Source of the DNA: Natronomonas pharaonis DSM 2160
GTDB taxonomy: Archaea; Halobacteriota; Halobacteria; Halobacteriales; Haloarculaceae
NCBI RefSeq assembly: GCF_000026045.1
Contig: NC_007426.1
Coordinates: 2,170,001-2,234,000, forward strand
Reading direction: 5' to 3'
DNA length: 64,000 nt
The position numbers and the translations under genes are program-made. This document shows positions 7,677-16,097 of the stretch, piece after piece. The notes below the pieces were generated by a model. That model was given only the letters and a program-made list of their open reading frames with translations, had not been told where the DNA came from and ran no database searches. The stretch's first letter is position 1; every line of letters begins with the position of its first letter.

Positions 7677-8324
7677 ATGAGCGACGGGGAAGGGAAGATG
7701 ACGGGCGACAGGCTTTTTGTCGACTGCGACCCCGGAGCGACTGTGACCATTACCGACCGGCTCGAAGGCGAACGGATTCCGCGGGCCGAACTCGACTTGG
7801 CGGTCGCCTGCGACCACTGTGGGGCGGCCATCGAGGCGGGGGCGCACGTGACACTGTATGCGAGCGACACCGACTACGGCCCGACCGACCGTGACGGGAC
7901 CTTCGATGTTGCCCGAACGTACTGTGCCGGATGCGACCGGCAGTCGATACGGCTTCCCTGCCGTGGGGCCGTCGAAGCCGTCTTCGCAGCGACCGTCGAC
8001 GATGAGTGGCGACTCGATGGCGTCGAGCTTCGCGACCGGTCGTTGTCGGACGACGGTGTCGAGTGGAAGCCGCCTGCCGTCTGGCGGCGGCTCGTCGGCG
8101 TTGACCTCGATGCCTATCTGCAACATCCGAAGACAAACGGGATGACAGCAGCGCCGGAGGATGTCTATGACACGCTCGAACGGCTCGGGGTTGACCTCTC
8201 GACGTTCATCGAAGACGGACAGCTACGGCTCGAGGGGTCGGCCGAAAAGGCGGCACAGGAGACAATCGAAGCACACCTCTCTGAGGGTGCGAAAACAGTT
8301 CGAGAAACGGTTTCGGGACGTTAG
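7677..8324 (+). CDS. Haloarchaeal hypothetical protein with two CxxC pairs
   Basis: A 215-residue soluble protein of unknown function. Two Cys pairs, C45/C48 (CDHC) and C83/C86 (CAGC), probably bind one zinc between them. The C-terminal third is helical, with EDVYDTLERLGVDLSTFIED and EKAAQETIEAHLSEGAK. ATG at 7698 would remove seven residues and is an equally possible start. Its stop overlaps the 3' end of the convergent aldo/keto reductase gene by 4 nt. Confidence 0.65.
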   Translation: MSDGEGKMTGDRLFVDCDPGATVTITDRLEGERIPRAELDLAVACDHCGAAIEAGAHVTLYASDTDYGPTDRDGTFDVARTYCAGCDRQSIRLPCRGAVEAVFAATVDDEWRLDGVELRDRSLSDDGVEWKPPAVWRRLVGVDLDAYLQHPKTNGMTAAPEDVYDTLERLGVDLSTFIEDGQLRLEGSAEKAAQETIEAHLSEGAKTVRETVSGR

Positions 8325-9379
8325 CTACCGGCGGACTCCTTGTCGAGGCCGGCCGATTCGATGTCCTCGCCACCGACCGACGAGCGGAGGGCGTCCATCC
8401 CGTCGTCGCCCTCGATACCGAAGTTGTCGGCGTACAGCGATTGGACGCGCTCGTATTCCTCGTCGGAGAGCGGCGGGACATCGCTTGCGGCCGCCCACTC
8501 GTCGATGTCGTCACGCGTGCGGAACGTCGGCGTGACCGTGGCGACAGAGTCGTGGAAGAGCAACCACTGGAGGGCTGCCTGCGACATCTCCCGCTCGCCG
8601 TCGCGTTCGAGGAACCGGAGCGATTCGATTTTCTCCCACCCCGTCTCGTACCACTCGTCGGGGCGGTAGGCGCGGTGGTCGCCCTCGTCGAGTTCCGTCT
8701 CCGGGGTCACCTGCTCGTTCAGCAGGCCGGACGAGTGCGGGACCCGTGGGATGAGACTCGTCGCGGAACCGGTGCGTTCGAGCGTATCGAGAAAGTGGTT
8801 GCCGACCTCCTGTTCGAGCATGTTCCAGACGAGCTGGACGGCGTCGAACTCCTCTTCGATGGCGAGGTCGCCCTCAGCGAGCCACCCGATGGATGGGCCA
8901 AGCGCCATGCCGATAGCATCGACGCGACCCTCCTCTCGGAGTTCGTCGAGGAACTCCAGGACGTCGGCATCAATCTCGTCGGCGTTAGCGTTGTGGAGCT
9001 GGAGCATCTCGACGGAGTCCATGCCGAGGCGGTCCAGCGACTTCTCGAAGGCCTCCTCAAGGTAGTCGCGGTGCATCTCCTTGGGGAGTTCACCGTGACC
9101 GGCCTGCGGGTTGTTGTAGAAGTCGTAGCCGATTTTCGTCGCGACGGTCACCTCGTCGCGGACCGGCTCCAGCGCCTTGCCAAGCAGCTGTTCGGAGTCG
9201 CCGTGGCCGTAGACGTCACCGGTGTCGAAGTAGGTGATTCCCTGGTCGACGGCGTACCGGACCATGTCGATGGCCTGCTGTTCGGTTCGGTCGCCCCACC
9301 AGTCGCTGCCGACAACCCACGCGCCGAAGCCGATTTCGGATACCTCAAGGCCGGATTCACCGAGCGTACGGTAATTCAT
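8321..9379 (-). CDS. Aldo/keto reductase
   Basis: A 352-residue NAD(P)H-dependent oxidoreductase with the TIM-barrel opening MNYRTLGESGLEVSEIGFG. The catalytic tetrad is visible: Asp in YFDTGD, Tyr in DVYGHGDSE, Lys in VATKIGYD and His in MLQLHNAN. The C-terminal cofactor segment is less canonical. The substrate cannot be told. A GATAAGTGG box about 27 nt before this ATG excludes the longer frame beginning seven codons upstream. Confidence 0.85.
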   Translation of the reverse strand: MNYRTLGESGLEVSEIGFGAWVVGSDWWGDRTEQQAIDMVRYAVDQGITYFDTGDVYGHGDSEQLLGKALEPVRDEVTVATKIGYDFYNNPQAGHGELPKEMHRDYLEEAFEKSLDRLGMDSVEMLQLHNANADEIDADVLEFLDELREEGRVDAIGMALGPSIGWLAEGDLAIEEEFDAVQLVWNMLEQEVGNHFLDTLERTGSATSLIPRVPHSSGLLNEQVTPETELDEGDHRAYRPDEWYETGWEKIESLRFLERDGEREMSQAALQWLLFHDSVATVTPTFRTRDDIDEWAAASDVPPLSDEEYERVQSLYADNFGIEGDDGMDALRSSVGGEDIESAGLDKESAGS

Positions 9380-9515
9380 ACACCATAATTTGGTTCTCAC
9401 CCACTTATCACTCGTGGTTCGACTGTCGTCTGCCGAGAGCCCGCATTATCAGGAGTGCCGTCGCAGCGTGCCACAACAGCAACCCCTAACAACCAGCACA
9501 CCCTTTTCGACGGGT

Positions 9516-10421
9516 ATGACAAAGCGACACGTCTCGCTGCCGGCGACGGCCGAGGAGGGGCTCGAGGCGTTCCTCGAGACGGTCGACCGTCGGCTGTCCA
9601 GCGACGAGGACACGTGTCAGGTCGTCGAGGACGTTCTCGTCGACCTCCACGGCGACAGGGAGGCCTACGAGCGCTGGCAGTCAGGCGACGACGTCTCGCC
9701 GGCCGAACGGGTCCGACTGCAGGGGTACGACCCCTGTAACGCGACGCTGGAAAGCGAGTATTACGCCGAGAAAGACGAGGCGGCGTTCGAGGAATCGAAG
9801 CATCTCCAGTGGCTCTGGCGGCAGTTCGACGCCACGCCAATGGCCGACAATGTCGAGTTCGCGCTCCGGTTCCGCCGGATGCTGGCCGACCACCTCTTCG
9901 AGGAGTGTGGCGATGGCTGCCGGTTTTTCAAGGGGATTACGTTCACCTACGGCCACAACATCTCAATCGGCGACAACGTCGTCGTGCACGACGATGTCCA
10001 CCTCGACGACCGCGGCGAACTCACCATCGGCGACCGCGTCTCCATCTCCGATGGTGTCCACGTCTACAGCCACGACCACGATATCGTCGACCAGACCGAG
10101 GTCGACAACTACCACACCATCATCGAAGACGACGTGCGGCTCACGTTCGACGCGATGGTACGGGCCGGCGTACAGGTCGGCGAAAACGCCGTTGTCGGCG
10201 CGCGTGCGGTCGTTCAGTCCGACGTACCGGCCCACCATGTCGTCGTCGGCCAGCCAGCAAAGAGCGTCCGCGTCAAGCCCGGCTGGGAGTCAGTCGCCGA
10301 ACCGGTCGATGCCGACCACCACGACGGGCGTAGCGACCGAAAACTGCCATACGAACTGCCCGACGGCCTCGAACAGTTCGACGAGTTCCAGCGGGACCTG
10401 CAGCCGCCGGACAGACGGTAA
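9516..10421 (+). CDS. Hexapeptide-repeat acyltransferase
   Basis: A 301-residue protein with a helical N-terminal half and a left-handed beta-helix at about 145-250, built from repeats such as ISIGDNVVVHDDVHL, LTIGDRVSISDGVHV and VQVGENAVVGARAVV, ending VVVGQPAKSVR. This is the layout of maltose O-acetyltransferase-like enzymes. An HDHD stretch (VYSHDHDIVDQ) probably carries the active-site histidine. The acceptor substrate is unknown. A longer frame starting at 9390 lacks family similarity and is not used. Confidence 0.8.
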   Translation: MTKRHVSLPATAEEGLEAFLETVDRRLSSDEDTCQVVEDVLVDLHGDREAYERWQSGDDVSPAERVRLQGYDPCNATLESEYYAEKDEAAFEESKHLQWLWRQFDATPMADNVEFALRFRRMLADHLFEECGDGCRFFKGITFTYGHNISIGDNVVVHDDVHLDDRGELTIGDRVSISDGVHVYSHDHDIVDQTEVDNYHTIIEDDVRLTFDAMVRAGVQVGENAVVGARAVVQSDVPAHHVVVGQPAKSVRVKPGWESVAEPVDADHHDGRSDRKLPYELPDGLEQFDEFQRDLQPPDRR

Positions 10422-10452
10422 CGCCACGGGTCCGCCCGGCCGCCGCCCGCGT

Positions 10453-10485
10453 CGGCAGGGGGAACCGTTTTGTCGCCCCCTGCCG
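10453..10485. promoter_or_regulatory. egsA promoter: TATA inside a 10-bp inverted repeat
   Basis: Perfect arms CGGCAGGGGG and CCCCCTGCCG enclose 13 nt, AACCGTTTTGTCG. The GTTTTG centre is about 27 nt upstream of the egsA ATG, where the TATA box of a leaderless transcript should be. The repeat could equally be read as a terminator of the upstream acyltransferase gene, but the TATA spacing and similar sites elsewhere favour a promoter role. Confidence 0.6.
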
Positions 10486-10495
10486 GAGACCCGGT

Positions 10496-11554
10496 ATGTT
10501 CGAGAAGTCGACGTGGATTCGCCTCCCGCGAAGCGTCGTCGTCGGCCACGGCGTCCTCGACCGGACGGCCGAGGCCGTCGAGGAACTCTACCTCGACGGT
10601 CGGCCGCTCATCGTCACGAGCCCGACACCGGAAGAACTGGCCGTCGACCGACTCCGCGAGCAGTTCGTGTCGGCCGGATTCGACCCCGCAGTCGCGGTTG
10701 TCGAGGAAGCGAGCTTCGACGCCGTCGAGCGGGTAATCGAGACCGCCGAACGCGAAACGGCCGGCTTCCTCGTCGGGTTCGGCGGCGGCAAACCCATCGA
10801 CATCGCGAAGATGGCCGCAGACGAACGGAACTGTGGCTTCATCTCGGTGCCGACCGCCGCCAGCCACGACGGTATCGTCTCGGGGCGCGGCTCGGTCCCC
10901 GAGGGCGACACGCGACACTCAGTCGCGGCACATCCGCCGCTTGCAGTCATCGCAGACACCGAACTGATAGCCAACTCGCCGTGGCGGCTGACGACCGCCG
11001 GCTGTGCCGATATCATCTCTAACTACACCGCGGTCAAAGACTGGCAGCTCGCACACCGGCTGAAGAACGTCGAATACAGCGAGTATGCGGGGGCGCTCTC
11101 ACAGATGACCGCCGAGATGCTCGTCGACAATTCGGCGTCAATCAAGCGGGGGCTCGAAGAGTCGGCGTGGATAGTCGTCAAAGCGCTCGTCTCCTCCGGC
11201 GTCGCGATGTCGATAGCCGGCTCCTCGCGGCCGGCATCGGGTGCCGAGCACCTCATCTCACATCAGCTCGACCGCATCGCGCCGGAGACGGCACTGCACG
11301 GCCATCAGGTCGGCGTCGCCTCTATTGTCACCGAGTATCTCCACAGCGGCGAGGGCGGCGACTGGCGGCGGGTTCGTGACGCGCTGGCCAGCATCGATGC
11401 GCCGACAACCGCGGCCGAACTCGGCATTGACGGCGAGCGATTCATCGAGGCGACGACCAGCGCCCACGAGATTCGCGACCGGTATACGATTCTCGGCGAC
11501 GGCATCGAACGCGAGGCCGCAATCGAGGCCGCTGCGACGACCGGCGTCCTCTGA
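10496..11554 (+). CDS. egsA: Glycerol-1-phosphate dehydrogenase (NAD(P)+)
   Basis: A 352-residue enzyme reducing dihydroxyacetone phosphate to sn-glycerol-1-phosphate, which sets archaeal lipid stereochemistry. The nucleotide loop is GFGGGKPIDIAKMAA; SVPTAASHDGIVSG follows. Metal ligands are expected in GCADIISN (Asp), GAEHLISH (His) and LHGHQVG (His). Length and order match the family. The promoter TATA lies in the loop of an inverted repeat just upstream. Confidence 0.93.
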   Translation: MFEKSTWIRLPRSVVVGHGVLDRTAEAVEELYLDGRPLIVTSPTPEELAVDRLREQFVSAGFDPAVAVVEEASFDAVERVIETAERETAGFLVGFGGGKPIDIAKMAADERNCGFISVPTAASHDGIVSGRGSVPEGDTRHSVAAHPPLAVIADTELIANSPWRLTTAGCADIISNYTAVKDWQLAHRLKNVEYSEYAGALSQMTAEMLVDNSASIKRGLEESAWIVVKALVSSGVAMSIAGSSRPASGAEHLISHQLDRIAPETALHGHQVGVASIVTEYLHSGEGGDWRRVRDALASIDAPTTAAELGIDGERFIEATTSAHEIRDRYTILGDGIEREAAIEAAATTGVL

Positions 11555-11619
11555 TACGGCCATCGAAACGCTCTATTTGGCGGTCTACGAACCCTCTACA
11601 GCAGATATAAAGAATCCCA

Positions 11620-11631
11620 CGGATTTATCCG
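11620..11631. promoter_or_regulatory. TATA palindrome upstream of Nudix-like gene
   Basis: CGGATTTATCCG is a perfect 12-nt palindrome centred 28 nt before the ATG at 11654, with the TATA-like ATTTAT in the middle. Confidence 0.45.
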
Positions 11632-11653
11632 ACTATCGGTCATCCGGACGAAC

Positions 11654-12115
11654 ATGAACGGCTCGGGACCGGGGGCGGTATCGCAGTATCTCGATGCACT
11701 CTATGCGGAGTACGACCGCTTCGATGTCCAGCAGACAACCGTCGCCGTGACGCCGAGCGAGTTTGACGAGCTAGACGACCACGGATGCCACGTGAGCGTT
11801 CGGGTGCACGTCAAAAGCGACGAAAACGGCGTGTTGGTTCGCCGCGATGGCGACGAGTGGACGCTGCCCGGCGGGGAGGTCACGGCCGAGCCACTCGACG
11901 CCGCGGCTGCCGACCTCGCGGAGCGGCAAACCGGCGTCGCTTGCGAAGTGCGAACGCTCCGGCAGGTCGCTGTCGTCTGTCTCCAGTGTGAGCCGCGCGA
12001 CGACGAGGTCTGGGAGCTGTCCGCCGAGTTCGTCGCGGAGCCGGTGGGCGGGACGCCGGCCGACAGGGCGGAGTGGCAGCGCGGCGTCGACCTGGAGCCC
12101 ATCTCTCCACCGTAG
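11654..12115 (+). CDS. Nudix-fold protein with degenerate Nudix box
   Basis: A 153-residue protein. WTLPGGEVTAEPLDAAAADL followed by AERQTGV aligns with the Nudix box (Gx5Ex7REUxEExGU). The leading glycines, the first Glu and the final Gly survive, but the central REUxEE is replaced by ADLAER, so the metal-binding glutamates are largely missing. It may bind a nucleotide without hydrolysing it or act as a regulator. The N-terminal 50 residues are unlike Nudix enzymes. Confidence 0.6.
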   Translation: MNGSGPGAVSQYLDALYAEYDRFDVQQTTVAVTPSEFDELDDHGCHVSVRVHVKSDENGVLVRRDGDEWTLPGGEVTAEPLDAAAADLAERQTGVACEVRTLRQVAVVCLQCEPRDDEVWELSAEFVAEPVGGTPADRAEWQRGVDLEPISPP

Positions 12116-12167
12116 CCGCCCGTCCTGAACCCGACACAGCCAAGGGTAATCAACCGGTGTATCGGGT

Positions 12168-12857
12168 ATGGGTACGCCGCTCGAGCCGCGCGAGTCGCAG
12201 GTCGCCGAAGTGCTGGACCGACTCTACGAGGAGTATCCCGAACCGGAGATTTCGCTTCGGTTCTCGAACCGCTTGGAGCTGCTTGTCGCCGTTGTCCTCT
12301 CGGCGCAGTGTACCGACGAGCGCGTCAACACGGTCACCGAAACGCTCTTCGAGAAATACGAAACGCCGGAGGAGTACGCCAGCGCCGACAAAGAGGAACT
12401 GGCGTCGGACATCGACTCGATAACCTACTACAACAACAAGGCCGGCTATCTCACGTCCGCCTGTGCGGACATCGTCGAGAAACACAACGGTGAGGTTCCG
12501 GACACGATGTCGGAACTGACAGACCTGGCCGGCGTCGGCCGCAAGACCGCCAACGTCGTGCTCCAGCACGGCCACGAGGTCGTCGAGGGCATCGTCGTCG
12601 ACACGCACGTCCAGCGCATCTCCAGACGGCTCGGGATGACGACCGAAAAGCGCCCGGACGCCATCGAAGACGATCTTATCGATATCGTCCCGCAGGATGA
12701 CTGGAAGGAGTTTACGCATCTGCTCATCAGCCACGGCCGCGAAACCTGTACGGCCCGGAACCCCGATTGTGGGGACTGCATCCTTGAGGATATCTGCCCG
12801 TCGTCGAAGCTCGACAACGATATCGACCTCGCTGACGGCAACGGCTGGTCGGATTGA
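12168..12857 (+). CDS. nth: Endonuclease III
   Basis: A 229-residue bifunctional DNA glycosylase/AP lyase for oxidised pyrimidines (base excision repair). The helix-hairpin-helix is LAGVGRKTANVV with catalytic Lys126; the catalytic Asp is D145 in VVDTHVQR. The [4Fe-4S] cluster ligands C194, C201, C204 and C210 give the exact C-x6-C-x2-C-x5-C pattern. All key residues are present. Confidence 0.95.
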   Translation: MGTPLEPRESQVAEVLDRLYEEYPEPEISLRFSNRLELLVAVVLSAQCTDERVNTVTETLFEKYETPEEYASADKEELASDIDSITYYNNKAGYLTSACADIVEKHNGEVPDTMSELTDLAGVGRKTANVVLQHGHEVVEGIVVDTHVQRISRRLGMTTEKRPDAIEDDLIDIVPQDDWKEFTHLLISHGRETCTARNPDCGDCILEDICPSSKLDNDIDLADGNGWSD

Positions 12858-12945
12858 GCCCGTCCCCGAGAGGTACCCCGTTTCCCACTATATCGTGGTT
12901 GGAACGAGCGAGGCGCTTATTTCCCCGCCGTCCAACTAGCCGACA

Positions 12946-14004
12946 ATGAGTGAAACCGCCGGGCTGGACCGACTCGACCGCGCCGTCATCAACGCCTACC
13001 AAGGCGGCTTTCCGGTCGTCGAATCGCCGTTCGAGCCCGCCGCCGAAGCGCTTGCCGACCATGGGGTCGATGTCACCGCCACGGAGTTGCTGAAACGAGT
13101 ACAGACCCTCGACGAGGAGGGCGTTCTCACCCGATTCGGGGCGCTCATCAACGCCGCCGAAATCGGCGGCGCAGCGACGCTCGTGGCGATGCACGCGCCG
13201 GAAGACCGTTTCGAGGCGGTCGCCGAGCAGGTAAACAGCCACCGCGAGGTCGCCCACAACTACCGACGCGAGCATCCGCATCTGAACATGTGGTTTGTCG
13301 TCTCCGTGGCCGACGCCGACGCCGTCGAGCGGGTGCTGGCCGACATCGAAGACGAGACCGGGCAGGAAACCTACAACCTCCCGAAACAACAGGAGTTCCG
13401 CGTCGAGGCGAAGTTCCTCGTCGACGGCCCCATCCCGGACGGCGACGTTGACCTGTCCGACCTCGGCCCCGATGCGAGCCCGACCGACCGCGGGACGCTG
13501 ACGCCCGAAGAACGAGACCTCGTCGTCGAGATACAGGACGGGCTCCCGGTGACTGAGACGCCGTACGCCGATGTCGCGGCCGAACTCGGCGTCGACACCG
13601 ACTGGGTGCTGCGGACGATACAGCGCTTCAACGAATCGGGGAAGATTCGCCGCGTCGGCGTCATCCCGAACCACTACGCGCTCGGCTACACCGAAAACGG
13701 AATGACCGTCTGGAGCGTCCCCGACGAGAAACTCGACGAGGTCGGACCGGAGGTCGCAGGGCTGGATTTCGTCACGCACTGTTATGAGCGGCCGCGCCAC
13801 GAAGGCGTCTGGCCGTACAACTTCTTCGCGATGACCCACGGCCGAAGCGAAGACGAAAGTAAGCGCCGAATCCAGCAGGTAAAATCGACGATGGAGGAGT
13901 ACTGGGATGTCGGCGACGACGACTGGGACTCGCTGTTCTCGACGGAAATCCTGAAAAAGACCGGCATCAGACTCGACGAACGAGCAACGGCAAACACTGA
14001 GTAG
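12946..14004 (+). CDS. ahbAB: Fused siroheme decarboxylase AhbA-AhbB
   Basis: A 352-residue protein made of two Lrp/AsnC-like modules, each a winged helix plus an alpha/beta domain (about 8-150 and 165-345). The first has HNYRREHPHLNMWFVVSVAD, the second THCYERPRHEGVWPYNFF; these match AhbA and AhbB, which together decarboxylate siroheme to 12,18-didecarboxysiroheme in the alternative haem pathway. Many annotations call such proteins transcription regulators. The operon with a precorrin-2 dehydrogenase (1-nt gap) and hemA supports the enzyme role. Elsewhere AhbA and AhbB are usually separate chains. Confidence 0.82.
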   Translation: MSETAGLDRLDRAVINAYQGGFPVVESPFEPAAEALADHGVDVTATELLKRVQTLDEEGVLTRFGALINAAEIGGAATLVAMHAPEDRFEAVAEQVNSHREVAHNYRREHPHLNMWFVVSVADADAVERVLADIEDETGQETYNLPKQQEFRVEAKFLVDGPIPDGDVDLSDLGPDASPTDRGTLTPEERDLVVEIQDGLPVTETPYADVAAELGVDTDWVLRTIQRFNESGKIRRVGVIPNHYALGYTENGMTVWSVPDEKLDEVGPEVAGLDFVTHCYERPRHEGVWPYNFFAMTHGRSEDESKRRIQQVKSTMEEYWDVGDDDWDSLFSTEILKKTGIRLDERATANTE

Positions 14005-14005
14005 G

Positions 14006-14653
14006 ATGATACCGTTGTACCACGATTTCACCGGCCAGACCGTGCTGGTGTTCGGCGGCGGCAGCGTCGGGGCACGAAAAGCCCGCCGGTTCGCCCGCGA
14101 AGCGGACGTTGTCGTCGTCAGTCCGGCGTTCCCCGAAGCGGACTACGGCGGCGCGTCGCTGGTTCGAGCGGCTCCGGAGCCGGAGGCAGTCGACGACTGG
14201 TTCGACCGCACCGAACCGGCGCTTGCGGTCGCCGCAACCGACGACGCGGCGGTCAACGAGGCCGTCGCCGAGGCGGCAACGGCCCGCGGGCGGCTCGTCA
14301 ACCGGACCGACCGGTCCGGCGGCCGCGACCCCGGAAGCGTCGTCGTGCCGGCGACGGTTCGGGACGGCGACGTAACCGTCGCTATCTCGACCGGCGGCCA
14401 GAGTCCGGCGCTCGCCAGAGAACTCCGAAAGCGCATCGAGAGTGAAATCGAAGGCGCCGGCGAGTTGGCGACAACAACCGCGTCGCTTCGAGAACAACTC
14501 AAAGACCGCGATATTTCGCCGGCAGCGCGGCGACAGGCCGTCCGCGACGTGGTACAATCGCCACAGGTTTGGAAGGATTTAGGTACCGGTGTGTCCAAGC
14601 ACCGACAGACGGTAGACGCCGTCGTCGAATCGGCGTTGGGTGACACACAGTGA
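14006..14653 (+). CDS. Precorrin-2 dehydrogenase/sirohydrochlorin ferrochelatase (CysG N-terminal type)
   Basis: A 215-residue Met8p/CysG-N protein oxidising precorrin-2 to sirohydrochlorin with NAD+, possibly also inserting iron. The NAD loop is LVFGGGSVGARKARRF at 13-28; VAISTGGQSPALARELRKRI is the conserved central block. It starts 1 nt after the ahbAB stop and overlaps hemA (GTGA), so the three genes form one transcript. The methylase half of CysG is absent, as usual in archaea. Confidence 0.88.
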   Translation: MIPLYHDFTGQTVLVFGGGSVGARKARRFAREADVVVVSPAFPEADYGGASLVRAAPEPEAVDDWFDRTEPALAVAATDDAAVNEAVAEAATARGRLVNRTDRSGGRDPGSVVVPATVRDGDVTVAISTGGQSPALARELRKRIESEIEGAGELATTTASLREQLKDRDISPAARRQAVRDVVQSPQVWKDLGTGVSKHRQTVDAVVESALGDTQ

Positions 14654-16011
14654 CAGTAGAAACCGGAATCGTCGTCGGAGCGAGCGTCTCCCACAGCCAC
14701 GCTTCCATCGACCAGATAGAAACGGCGGCTGACGGCAGCCAGCAGACAGCCGTCGAGGAACTGTTGTCGAAGGAGGGTGTCTCCGAGGCGTTCGTTCTCC
14801 AGACGTGTAATCGGGCGGAGGCGTACGTTGTCGCCAATGACAGCGAGACCGGCACCGCCGCACTCGCCGGCTATCTTGCAGGCGTCGACGACGACGCCAT
14901 CCGGATGCTCAGCCACAATCAGAGCCTGAAACATCTTATGGCCGTCGCCTGCGGGCTCGAGTCACTCGTCATCGGCGAAGACCAGATTCTCGGGCAGGTC
15001 AGAGACGCCTACGAGGACGCCCGTGGTGTCGGCGGCGTCGGGCCAACACTGAACGATGCGGTCCTCAAGGCGCTCCACGTCGGCGAGCGGGCACGGACAG
15101 AAACCGCCATCAACGAAGGCGCTGTCTCGCTGGGGTCGGCCGCCGTTCGGTTCGCGGCCGAGCGCCACGGCGTTACTGGTTCGACAGCGCTCGTCGTCGG
15201 TGCCGGCGAGATGGCGACATTGGCGGCAAAGGCACTTGACGACCCCGCGAGCCGCGTCATCGTCGCCAACCGAACCAGAGAGCGTGCCGAACGGCTGGCC
15301 GAGGAGCTCTCGACGACCGCGTCAGTCGTTGGTGTCGATAGCGTCGACGAGGCGGCCGACGCTGCCGATGTCGTCGTCTCAGCAACCGGCAGCGAGGACT
15401 ATGTCATCGACACCGCCGACCTCGGCGGCGTCGGCGAAACGTGCGTCCTCGACATCGCCCAGCCGCGGGATGTCGCCCCCGGCGCTGACGGCATCGACGG
15501 GGTTGCGGTCTACGACCTCGACACCATCGAGTCGGTCACCGACGAGGCACGCGCAAAGCGACGCGAGGCCGCCGAGACAGTCGAGACTATGATAGACGAG
15601 GAGTTCGAGCACCTAATGACACAGTATAAGCGCAAGCGCGCCGACCAGGTCATCGCGGCGATGTACGAGGGCGCCGAGCGAATCAAGGCCCGCGAGCTCC
15701 GAACTGCTGTCTCGAAGTTCGAGGCCGAACGTGAGGACGGCCTCTCCGAGCGAGAACACGAAATCGTCGAGTCGATGGCCGACGCCCTGGTCGGTCAACT
15801 ACTCTCTGCGCCGACCCAGAGTCTTCGTGACGCCGCCGAAGAGGACGATTGGGCGACTATCAACGCCGCGCTCCAGCTTTTCGGACCGGGGCTGGAGCCG
15901 GAGCCAACGGAGCTGCCGACCGTTCCCGATGGCCCCGAAGGCGTCCCCGAAGAGCTCCGCGAGCGGATGTCGTCGGGGATGCTCGAACAGTTCTCGACGA
16001 ACGACGACTAA
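14650..16011 (+). CDS. hemA: Glutamyl-tRNA reductase
   Basis: A 453-residue NADPH-dependent enzyme reducing glutamyl-tRNA to glutamate-1-semialdehyde, the committed step of tetrapyrrole synthesis. The active-site cysteine is C53 in VLQTCNRAEAYV. The motif GLESLVIGEDQILGQV and the NADPH loop LVVGAGEMATLAAKAL are present, and the C-terminal dimerisation helix is long. The start is GTG, overlapping the upstream TGA by 4 nt. The C-terminus extends some 30 residues beyond the shorter family members. Confidence 0.95.
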   Translation: MTVETGIVVGASVSHSHASIDQIETAADGSQQTAVEELLSKEGVSEAFVLQTCNRAEAYVVANDSETGTAALAGYLAGVDDDAIRMLSHNQSLKHLMAVACGLESLVIGEDQILGQVRDAYEDARGVGGVGPTLNDAVLKALHVGERARTETAINEGAVSLGSAAVRFAAERHGVTGSTALVVGAGEMATLAAKALDDPASRVIVANRTRERAERLAEELSTTASVVGVDSVDEAADAADVVVSATGSEDYVIDTADLGGVGETCVLDIAQPRDVAPGADGIDGVAVYDLDTIESVTDEARAKRREAAETVETMIDEEFEHLMTQYKRKRADQVIAAMYEGAERIKARELRTAVSKFEAEREDGLSEREHEIVESMADALVGQLLSAPTQSLRDAAEEDDWATINAALQLFGPGLEPEPTELPTVPDGPEGVPEELRERMSSGMLEQFSTNDD

Positions 16012-16097
16012 CTTCGGCTGTCGCTTCTGCGATATCTACGTGTCAGTCCGAGTCCGCGGCTACGGCGTCCTCAAAAGGGAAAAGAAAGCGGCGCCGG

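Noticed and set aside
8441-9388. Plus-strand open frame of 315 codons
   Set aside because: It is antisense to the aldo/keto reductase, which has an intact catalytic tetrad.
12727-14031. Minus-strand open frame of 434 codons
   Set aside because: It is antisense to ahbAB and has no domain similarity.
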